The translations under genes and the position numbers were made by a program. A DNA stretch of 37,738 nucleotides, from NCBI GenBank assembly GCA_964607865.1, contig CAZSLZ010000012.1:1-37738 (forward strand), written 5' to 3'. The first letter of the stretch is position 1. Every line of letters begins with the position of its first letter. The notes under the pieces were generated by a model. That model was not told the DNA's origin, did not search any database, and worked only from the letters and a program-made list of their open reading frames with translations. This DNA comes from CAZSLZ01 sp964607865. GTDB lineage: Bacteria; Vulcanimicrobiota; JAJTBE01; CAZSLZ01. Below, piece after piece: positions 6,992 to 14,276 of this stretch.

Positions 6992-8149
6992 ATGCTCGGC
7001 GAAGTAATTGAAATAGCACCAGATGTTCTGGTTTGCCAGGGAGAAAATCCCGACAATAATTTCTTCAGGCCTGTAGTTTCCAATGCTTTTGTGATAAGGC
7101 AGGGTGGAAATTTATATGTAATTGATACCGGAGCTACAAAAAAATTCAGGGAAGGTTTGATTGAAGCCGTCAACAGGCTGAAAGAGGGTGCGGAAAATCT
7201 TTATATTATAATCACTCATGCTCATGTAGATCATTTTTCTAATAACGATATATTTAATGAGTTCGATGATTTCAAGGAAAAGAAAATTTTTGTGCATGAA
7301 GCTGGTAAACTGGGATTTGACCCCTATGAGCATTTTTTGAATTTATTCAAACAGGTGGACACTTATTACGACATATTTGAAGGCCCGCCACCTCCCTGGA
7401 GAATGTTGACCCGGGTAATGGGTATGTTTGACCGGGAAAAGGCTTTAAAAAAGTTTATTAAAAGAACTCTTGGTAAATATGAACCCATAAATACCCTGCC
7501 CAAAGATGTTACCTTTCTTGAAGATGAAGATCAGGAGATAATTGATCTCGGCCCAGTTACTGTTGAAGATCTTGAAATGACCGGGTCGGCGGTCAGTATT
7601 GAATTGGGCAGTATGAAAATTCACGGTTGGAGAATCGGCCAGGCAATAGTTATTAACGACGGAGCTCACAGCTCCGGCCATTTACTGGTTTATTTTCCCG
7701 ATTTGAAGTTAATTGTTACCGGAGATCTGACCCTGGAGCTCTTTCCCACTTGGCCTGAATCTTCAGAAAAGAAGGTTAAGGAATTCATTAACTGGGTAAT
7801 TGAGCTTACCGGAGAGGGTTTGGTAGATATTATGGTAGATTCCCATCATAAGGAGGCTTTCAGGGTCCCTTCAAAAGTGAGTCAGAGTTTGAAAGAAATA
7901 TTAAAAAGCCATCGTATTTTCAAAGAAAGCCTTTTGTCTCTGACCAAGACCGGAGAAAAATATACCATTAACGATTTATATAAAGGGCTTCGCAAGATGC
8001 GGTTCGATAATGAAGTTGTAGATATGTATCTGGAAAACCAGTTTCCCAGATCACCGGTTTTTCTGAAAACCATTATTGCAAATATTCTTATTCAGGAAGG
8101 TTTTGTCATTGAAGGTTCAGGAAAAGACGCCAACTTTTATAAATTATAA
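6992..8149 (+). CDS. Metallo-beta-lactamase-fold hydrolase with C-terminal extension
   Basis: A cytoplasmic metallohydrolase of unknown substrate. The metal site is complete: THAHVDH (H76, H78, D80, H81), DGAHSSGH (H226/H230), GD at D245 and DSHH (H285/H286). After about residue 300 there is an extra helical region of roughly 85 residues (for example INDLYKGLRKMRFDNEVV) that could be winged-helix-like, as in MBL proteins acting on acyl-thioesters. No FMN or rubredoxin domain is fused, so it is not a flavodiiron protein. GGGAGG at 6981-6986 gives a good ribosome binding site. The next gene begins 24 bases downstream. Confidence 0.85.
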   Translation: MLGEVIEIAPDVLVCQGENPDNNFFRPVVSNAFVIRQGGNLYVIDTGATKKFREGLIEAVNRLKEGAENLYIIITHAHVDHFSNNDIFNEFDDFKEKKIFVHEAGKLGFDPYEHFLNLFKQVDTYYDIFEGPPPPWRMLTRVMGMFDREKALKKFIKRTLGKYEPINTLPKDVTFLEDEDQEIIDLGPVTVEDLEMTGSAVSIELGSMKIHGWRIGQAIVINDGAHSSGHLLVYFPDLKLIVTGDLTLELFPTWPESSEKKVKEFINWVIELTGEGLVDIMVDSHHKEAFRVPSKVSQSLKEILKSHRIFKESLLSLTKTGEKYTINDLYKGLRKMRFDNEVVDMYLENQFPRSPVFLKTIIANILIQEGFVIEGSGKDANFYKL

Positions 8150-8172
8150 TTTTAATAACCGGGAGGAAAACA

Positions 8173-10077
8173 GTGAACTTGAAAAAAATCGCAGCAACTC
8201 TTTTAATTCTATTTTTAATTAGCAATTTATGTGTTTGGGCCAGCCAGGATGATTCGGTATATTTCAAAACCGAAGAATTCATTCCTGATATTGAAACTTT
8301 TATGCAGATTGGATATGCAAGCCAGAAATGTTTTTCCCCCGACGGAGAAACAATATATTTTACTAATAGTTTCTCTGAAATAAGCCAGTTGTATCGCATA
8401 AGCGAGAAAGAGCCTTATCCTTACCAGTTGACTTTTATGAAAAATGGAATAAGCTATCCTACGATGTCTCCTGATGGGAAATGGATAATTTTTCTTGCCG
8501 ATCAGGATGGAAATGAACAGTATCAGTTATATTTGATGGATGCAAAAACAGGGCGTTTTGAGCCTCTTACCAATAAACCCATGGTGCGTTATGGTACCCC
8601 GGTCTGGGCAAACCAGTCAGCAAAAATTTATTTCAGGGCTAACCTGGATAATCCTCAACACTTCAATATATATGAAATGGATCTCAATACCAGGAAAATT
8701 AAACCCCTGGTTGTGGAGCCCGGTTATTTCGGCCCCTCGGTTATCTCCAAAGACGATCGTTATCTGATTTATTACGAATACAAAAGCAATGTGAACGTTT
8801 TTCTCTCCATGTTGGATTTAGAAACAGGAAAGAAAAAATTATTGAATCCCCACAAAGGGGATGTGCTGAGCTGGGCAGTTACAATTTCTGGCGATAACAG
8901 AACCTTGTATTATGTGACTAACGACAACCCGGACGGCATTTTAAAATTATCGGCAATGAATATTGAAACCGGAGAATCAAAAATCATATACGATCCCGAT
9001 TCCCCCTGGGGTGTGGATGATGCATATACAAACCCCAGGAGAGATAAGATAACTTTTATTGTAAATGAAAACGGTTATGGAAACATGAAAATCATGGATC
9101 TCAAGACCATGGAACTTCTGCCGGCTCCCAAACTCGGCGGCGTGGTAGATTCAGCTTCCATGTCCCGGTCATCTAAAATTTGCTTTACATACAACGATCC
9201 GGTCAGGCCTACTGATGTTTATACATGGGACTGGGTTTCAAAAGAATTGAACCGGGTTACCTATTCAAGCCTGGCGGGAATTGACCCAGATTTGTTTGTT
9301 GAACCGAAACTGGTTCATTATAAGAGTTTTGACGGCCTGGAAATTCCTGCGTTTCTGTTTCTTCCTCCGGGATACGAAAATAAGATGGGTGATATTCCCT
9401 TTATTATTCATTTCCATGGGGGGCCCGAAGGCCAGACCCGCCCTTATTTTCAGCGGCACTTCAACTACCTGTTGTTAAACGGTTTTGGGATTCTGGCTCC
9501 CAATATCAGGGGCAGTAAGGGATATGGAAAAAAATACAAAAGCCTGGATGATTATAAAAAGAGAATGGACTCGGTAAAAGACGGTTATCAGGCCGCCCTG
9601 TATTTAATTAAAGAAGGATATACTAAAAAAGGCAGAATCGGTGTAAAGGGTGGCAGTTACGGCGGTTTCATGGTTATGGCGCTCATTACTGAATATCCCG
9701 ATATGTGGGGGGCAGCTTACGAATCAGTAGGCATTGTTGATTTTGTTAATTTTCTCAAAAACACAAAGCCCTATCGCAGAAAATTAAGGGAAGCTGAGTA
9801 TGGGCCGTTATCTGATGAAGAATTTCTGAAAAGCGTTTCTCCCATCCATAAAATTGATCGGGTTCAGGTCCCCCTGATGATTTCTCATGGTGTGAACGAT
9901 CCCCGTGTTCCTGTTTCAGAGGCCCGTTTAATTGTTGAAAACCTGAAAGGACGGGACATAGATGTAAAAGCTCTGTTGTGGGAAGACGAAGGCCATGGAG
10001 TAAGTAAAAAGAAAAACAGATTGGTTTTATATCGAGAAATGGCTGATTTTTTCAAAGAACATTTGACGGGAGAATAA
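8173..10077 (+). CDS. Exported S9 family (prolyl oligopeptidase-like) serine peptidase
   Basis: Probably degrades peptides outside the cytoplasm. A signal peptide (residues 1-24, ending VWASQ) is followed by a TolB/WD40-like beta-propeller with repeated SPDG-type blades (CFSPDGETIYFTN, TMSPDGKWIIFLAD). The C-terminal peptidase domain has the catalytic triad Ser495 in GGSYGGF, Asp576 in HGVNDPRVP and His608 in EGHGVSKKKN. Length (634) is typical. It starts at GTG with GGGAGG at 8161-8166 upstream. The amidohydrolase gene follows after two bases, so the two are almost certainly co-transcribed. Confidence 0.93.
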   Translation: MNLKKIAATLLILFLISNLCVWASQDDSVYFKTEEFIPDIETFMQIGYASQKCFSPDGETIYFTNSFSEISQLYRISEKEPYPYQLTFMKNGISYPTMSPDGKWIIFLADQDGNEQYQLYLMDAKTGRFEPLTNKPMVRYGTPVWANQSAKIYFRANLDNPQHFNIYEMDLNTRKIKPLVVEPGYFGPSVISKDDRYLIYYEYKSNVNVFLSMLDLETGKKKLLNPHKGDVLSWAVTISGDNRTLYYVTNDNPDGILKLSAMNIETGESKIIYDPDSPWGVDDAYTNPRRDKITFIVNENGYGNMKIMDLKTMELLPAPKLGGVVDSASMSRSSKICFTYNDPVRPTDVYTWDWVSKELNRVTYSSLAGIDPDLFVEPKLVHYKSFDGLEIPAFLFLPPGYENKMGDIPFIIHFHGGPEGQTRPYFQRHFNYLLLNGFGILAPNIRGSKGYGKKYKSLDDYKKRMDSVKDGYQAALYLIKEGYTKKGRIGVKGGSYGGFMVMALITEYPDMWGAAYESVGIVDFVNFLKNTKPYRRKLREAEYGPLSDEEFLKSVSPIHKIDRVQVPLMISHGVNDPRVPVSEARLIVENLKGRDIDVKALLWEDEGHGVSKKKNRLVLYREMADFFKEHLTGE

Positions 10078-10079
10078 CC

Positions 10080-10799
10080 GTGATTATTGACTCTCATACC
10101 CATGTTCAACGCACATCTGGTTTCTGGGATTCTCCTCCGGAACGGATTATTTCGTTAATGGATGAAGCTGGCATTGATAAATCGATAATTATGACCTATA
10201 CCGATGATCCTGAGTTAGGCCCCTATATCAGGGATTGTGTTAAGAAATATCCGGATCGTTTGATAGGTTATTATCGGTTGAACCCCGGCGAGGGCAAACA
10301 AGCCAGGGAGTTTTTGAAAAAAGGGGTCGAAGAATGGGGTATGAAAGGTCTGAAACTTCATCCTGTAGGAAACATGATACCTCCCGGAAGCAGTGAGTCT
10401 ATAGAATTGGTAAAAACCGCAGCCAGCCTGGGAGTGCCAACTTTATTCCATTGTGGCGATGAAGAGTTTACTCTGCCTATGCAGATTGCAGAAGCTGCAA
10501 GGCAGGCGCCCGAAGCAACCATAATTCTGGGCCACATGGGAGGGTATTTTCATGTGGAAGATGCAATAAGGGCAGCTTTAAAATATGACAATATCATTCT
10601 GGAAACCTCAGCAATGCCTTACCCCCACAAAGTTAAAGAAGCAGTTGACAGAATCGGGGCTGACAGGGTTCTGTTTGCTTCCGACGGGCCCGGTTGCCCC
10701 CCTGATCTGGAATTGAAAAAAATAGAAAAGGCAGACTTGACTGAAGAAGAACGAGAAAAAGTATTATTTAAAAACATTAAGAAAATATGCAGAATTTAA
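10080..10799 (+). CDS. Amidohydrolase-2 family metal-dependent hydrolase
   Basis: A TIM-barrel hydrolase or decarboxylase of the amidohydrolase-2 group; substrate unknown. Metal-site motifs are visible: DSHTH (H6, H8), LKLHP (H94), FHCGD (H124), GHMGG (H152) and FASDGPG (D202). It has 239 residues and no signal peptide, so it is cytoplasmic. The start is GTG, two bases after the S9 peptidase stop, and GGGAG within the end of that gene serves as the ribosome binding site. Acting on a product of the exported peptidase is possible but is inference from position only. Confidence 0.88.
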   Translation: MIIDSHTHVQRTSGFWDSPPERIISLMDEAGIDKSIIMTYTDDPELGPYIRDCVKKYPDRLIGYYRLNPGEGKQAREFLKKGVEEWGMKGLKLHPVGNMIPPGSSESIELVKTAASLGVPTLFHCGDEEFTLPMQIAEAARQAPEATIILGHMGGYFHVEDAIRAALKYDNIILETSAMPYPHKVKEAVDRIGADRVLFASDGPGCPPDLELKKIEKADLTEEEREKVLFKNIKKICRI

Positions 10800-10884
10800 T
10801 TTAAAAAGTTCTATGTAAATTAAAGTAAAAAAGAATTTGTTTTTAAATATAACTAATTATAAGTTTCATATTGCTGGAGTTTCT

Positions 10885-12687
10885 ATGTCAAATTTAAGAA
10901 TATTGTATATTCGAAAAGATAGTAATTGTGATGATAAAATAATCAGGCTTATAGACAGGCTTTCAGGTGATATCAAATTAGTTTTGAAAAACGAAAACTA
11001 TATTGTTGAAGAAGATTTTATCAGTAGCGATTTTCATGTTATTATCTTTCAGGGCAGGTTGCCTGAGAGGTTCTATGATTTAAAGATTAAACCCACATTG
11101 GTAATCGAAATTGACGATGAGAAAGCCGGCGCTGAAGAATTTCTGTATTTTTCCGGCAGTATTCTGGAAAAGATCTCTCAAAACTGCCTGGAAAAAGATC
11201 TTGAAAATCTCAAAGTTTTATTGGAAAAACATCAGGCAATAATCTCCCGGCAGACTATCGACCAGCAGTTAATTAAGCATTTATTTGAATTAATACCCAA
11301 CGGTGTTTTACTTTTTGATCTTAAGGGTAATATCAAGGAAGTAAATTCTTTTCTGACCAATTTCAAGGCATCGGAACTAGTTAATAAGTCTATTTATGAA
11401 TATGTACTTCCGGAAGAAAAACAAAGAGTTGAAAAAGCTGTGGAGGAAATCAAAAAAGTTGATTTCATATCCATGGAGCTTCAGTTGCTTACGAAAAGCG
11501 GAAAGTATATACCGGTACAAACCAATTCCAGGTTGCTGAAGGATCAGAAGGGCAATCCCTGTTTCATTCTTTCAATTATAACTGACATTTCTGTGCAGAA
11601 GAAAGCCTGGGAAAAGGAACGGTATCTGGAAACCATAATAAACGCTTCCAGCGATGGTATAGTAGCAACTGATCAGAATCATAAAGTTACTATATGGAAC
11701 AAAGGAGCTGAAAGAATTTTCGGTTTTAGCAAAGAAAAAATATTGGGGACGGAAATTTTCAATTTTGCTATAGATCCTGAAAAAAGAGCAATTATGGAAG
11801 ATATTTTTAAAAATCGCCTGCCAAAAGAAGAGGCAATTACCGACCTTATTATAGATTCCATAAGTAAGAGGGGTAATATCAAAATTGAATTGTCCCTGAG
11901 TGTAATGCGGGATAAAAACAATAATTTTGCCGGTTGTATTGCCACTATTCGCGATGTTTCTCCGGTGCATAAATTTCTGCAGGAAGCCCAGAAAAAGAAT
12001 GAAGAGATGGAGCATTTGATAAATGTGGTTTCCCACGATTTGAGATCTCCCATTCATTCTCTGGATGCCTATTTGACTGCCATTCAGGAAATGACCCGGG
12101 AAGAAATAACCGATGAAGAAATTCTGGAAATGTTCGAACGCATGCATGCCAACCTCTCCAATATGGAAAGCCTTATTCAGGACCTGACTGATTTCACCAG
12201 GGTAGGGCTGACAAAAGAAGACATATTGGCAGTGGATTTAAACAGTATTGTTGAAGATATTGTAAATGATATTCAATGGCAGGTGGGCAAACAGAATTTT
12301 AAGTTGGAAATGGAAAAACTACCCACTTTGAGAATTACTCCCGGCAGAATATACCAGGTATTCGAAAATTTGTTGAATAATGCCTACAAATTCAGGAAAG
12401 AAGGAGAACAGGCAAAAACAAAAATTTCTTACGAAGAAAATGAAAATGAAATTATTATCCATGTTAAAGATTTTGGCATAGGTATCGATTCAAAACACCA
12501 CGAGAAAATATTTAACCTTTTCTTCCGGCTGGGACAGAAAAAAGTGAAAGGAACCGGCGCCGGGCTTGCAATTACACGAAAAATCATAAATAATTACAAG
12601 GGAAAAATCTGGGTTGAATCCGAAGGAGGAGCCGGATCTACATTTACTTTTACATTGCCCAGGTCTATGAAAGCAAAAACCGATTGA
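10885..12687 (+). CDS. PAS-domain sensor histidine kinase with degenerate receiver-like N-terminus
   Basis: A soluble sensor kinase. Domains in order: a receiver-like region (residues about 1-95) whose phospho-acceptor position looks lost (FHVIIFQG where Asp is expected); PAS1 (about 130-250); PAS2 (about 255-370); a HisKA domain with the phospho-accepting His384 in VSHDLRSP; and an ATPase domain with N box (FENLLNNAYKF), DFGIGI and GTGAGLAITRKI. No membrane segment is present, so it senses an internal signal. ATG 10885 is chosen over an upstream TTG at 10837 because GGAG at 10876-10879 is five bases upstream. No response regulator is adjacent; a receiver-PAS-PAS protein lies 13 kb away. Confidence 0.93.
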   Translation: MSNLRILYIRKDSNCDDKIIRLIDRLSGDIKLVLKNENYIVEEDFISSDFHVIIFQGRLPERFYDLKIKPTLVIEIDDEKAGAEEFLYFSGSILEKISQNCLEKDLENLKVLLEKHQAIISRQTIDQQLIKHLFELIPNGVLLFDLKGNIKEVNSFLTNFKASELVNKSIYEYVLPEEKQRVEKAVEEIKKVDFISMELQLLTKSGKYIPVQTNSRLLKDQKGNPCFILSIITDISVQKKAWEKERYLETIINASSDGIVATDQNHKVTIWNKGAERIFGFSKEKILGTEIFNFAIDPEKRAIMEDIFKNRLPKEEAITDLIIDSISKRGNIKIELSLSVMRDKNNNFAGCIATIRDVSPVHKFLQEAQKKNEEMEHLINVVSHDLRSPIHSLDAYLTAIQEMTREEITDEEILEMFERMHANLSNMESLIQDLTDFTRVGLTKEDILAVDLNSIVEDIVNDIQWQVGKQNFKLEMEKLPTLRITPGRIYQVFENLLNNAYKFRKEGEQAKTKISYEENENEIIIHVKDFGIGIDSKHHEKIFNLFFRLGQKKVKGTGAGLAITRKIINNYKGKIWVESEGGAGSTFTFTLPRSMKAKTD

Positions 12688-12703
12688 TTCAAATCAACCG
12701 GTT
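12678..12703. terminator. Possible bidirectional terminator between convergent genes
   Basis: An imperfect hairpin (AACCGATTGA paired with TCAACCGGTT, one mismatch) overlaps the histidine kinase stop codon and is followed by a T-rich stretch. The facing gene ends at 12725. Confidence 0.45.
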
Positions 12704-12724
12704 ATTCAATTGTTTTTATTTTAT

Positions 12725-14038
12725 TCAGGAATTCTGTTCTTTCTGGGCTTCCATATTGGCTTTTAATTGATCTGATGTCATTTTTACCTGGTAAAGCTGA
12801 TCTCCCCCCTGCATTATTTCTTCAAGCCCTACCTGCAACTGGGTGGGATCGTGGGTATCGGTGTAATTATACAGCTTGGTAAGTCCAGCTTCGGTGTTTT
12901 CAATTCCATCCCAGAAAATGTTTTTGAAGTTTTCAAAGGCTTCTTTGGCTTCGGGGGTAATTTCTTTGGGTTCCTCTATCTGTTCAATTTCTATCCGGGC
13001 TTTCTCAATCAAGTTGGCGAACCAATCCAGTGTCTGGGCAAATTCTTCAACTGTAATTCTCTCTCTTCTCACGTCTTCTACGGCGCTGGCGAGCTTTGCC
13101 AGGTTCTCGGTCATAACATGGCCGGTTTCCTTAATGCCCCCTTCTTCAAGACGCACATCAATTGTAGATTCATCTTTCATCTGCAGGGGAGGGAAATTGA
13201 AATTACATTTTACACAATATTTTACCGTTCTTGGATTCTGGGCCCCACATTTGAAACAGTATTTAACCTTGGGAGCTTCCCTGGCTTCCTTGAGTTTCTG
13301 TTCAAATTCAGCCATGTAATTGGCAGCTTTTCTGGCTTTTTCCAGCCCGTTGTGGATGTGATCCGGGTTGGAGTCAGACAGGTAAACCCTGGCTTGCTTC
13401 AAACCATCGATTAAATTCTGGATATTCTCCATTATCTCATCGTGATTCTCTTCGAAAACCAGCCTTTCGTCTTCGGTAGGCTGAAAATTCTGGAAATTAA
13501 TAAAAAAGTTTTCTTCAAAACGAATAAGGCCGTCGATTCTTTCGCGGAAGGTATCTACAGTTAAAGTTCCTTTTAAAACTGCGGTAGCTACACGGTATAT
13601 TTCGTTTAAATAAGGAGATTTACTGTATTTCTTTCGTTTTTCTTCAATAGCTTTCAGGTTGTCGAAAGCTTCAAAAAGACGTTTGAACCCCTTGCGGCAA
13701 CCTTTAAGGCCTTCTTCAATATACCTGGTTTTGGGCGAATCAAAGTACTTCTTCATTCTGTCAAGATACCTGCGAACCCGCTCAAAATTGTATTCTATGA
13801 CTTCAGATTCTTTTAAAAATACATTGGTTTTTTCCTGGAAACGGCTTTCATATTTGAAAAATTGCTCCATCTGATCGATGAGCATTTCAACTTCATGAAT
13901 TCTTAAATCCAGCAAATCCAATTCGCCGGTACCTTCCAGCACTTTGTTGGCTTCCTTTATAACCGCATTCATTTGAGGAGAGCGGGTTAATTCGTCGGAA
14001 TCCAATTGATCCGGCATCATTTGTTTTAATCTGTCCAT
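12725..14038 (-). CDS. Uncharacterised zinc-ribbon protein with three helical repeats
   Basis: I do not recognise a family. The 437-residue protein is almost wholly alpha-helical. It contains three related blocks at about residues 24-128, 145-247 and 313-418. Each begins near a V-x-x-G-x-x-T/L-V-x-x-F-like helix and ends with a D-x-x-x-h-x-x-GLxxh-type helix (IEEGLKGCRKGF, IHNGLEKARKAA, LQVGLEEIMQGG). Between blocks 2 and 3 sits a zinc ribbon, C261-x2-C264-x10-C275-x2-C278. There is no signal peptide or membrane helix, so it is cytoplasmic. The protein encoded on the other side of clpB has the same ribbon spacing and one block. No strong ribosome binding site precedes the ATG; a 16-bp palindrome lies there instead. 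Confidence 0.75.
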   Translation of the reverse strand: MDRLKQMMPDQLDSDELTRSPQMNAVIKEANKVLEGTGELDLLDLRIHEVEMLIDQMEQFFKYESRFQEKTNVFLKESEVIEYNFERVRRYLDRMKKYFDSPKTRYIEEGLKGCRKGFKRLFEAFDNLKAIEEKRKKYSKSPYLNEIYRVATAVLKGTLTVDTFRERIDGLIRFEENFFINFQNFQPTEDERLVFEENHDEIMENIQNLIDGLKQARVYLSDSNPDHIHNGLEKARKAANYMAEFEQKLKEAREAPKVKYCFKCGAQNPRTVKYCVKCNFNFPPLQMKDESTIDVRLEEGGIKETGHVMTENLAKLASAVEDVRRERITVEEFAQTLDWFANLIEKARIEIEQIEEPKEITPEAKEAFENFKNIFWDGIENTEAGLTKLYNYTDTHDPTQLQVGLEEIMQGGDQLYQVKMTSDQLKANMEAQKEQNS

Positions 14039-14044
14039 TAAAAT

Positions 14045-14060
14045 CGAGGTTTAAACCTCG
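14045..14060. promoter_or_regulatory. Perfect 16-bp palindrome upstream of the zinc-ribbon gene
   Basis: CGAGGTTTAAACCTCG is a perfect palindrome seven bases before the start codon of the minus-strand gene, in the divergent interval facing clpB. It could be an operator or an mRNA hairpin hiding the ribosome binding site. No CIRCE or CtsR-type heat-shock operator is visible in this interval. Confidence 0.4.
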
Positions 14061-14276
14061 TACCCCCTTCCGTTCAACACAAAATTATTTATATTATTTT
14101 TCTAGCGTAGCTTATAAATACCTTTAATTTTTTTATTCACAACTGAAAGAAAATCATTCACCTGTTCAAAAAACAAATAATTACAACAAACATGACCTAA
14201 ACATGAATCTTTTTTGCAGGTTTTTGCATCTAAACTAATGAACTAAGGAAACTTTACAATAGGAGGCTCAAGAATT

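Noticed and set aside
14061..14276. CIRCE or CtsR heat-shock operator upstream of clpB
   Set aside because: Neither the TTAGCACTC inverted repeat nor tandem GGTCAAA heptads are present.
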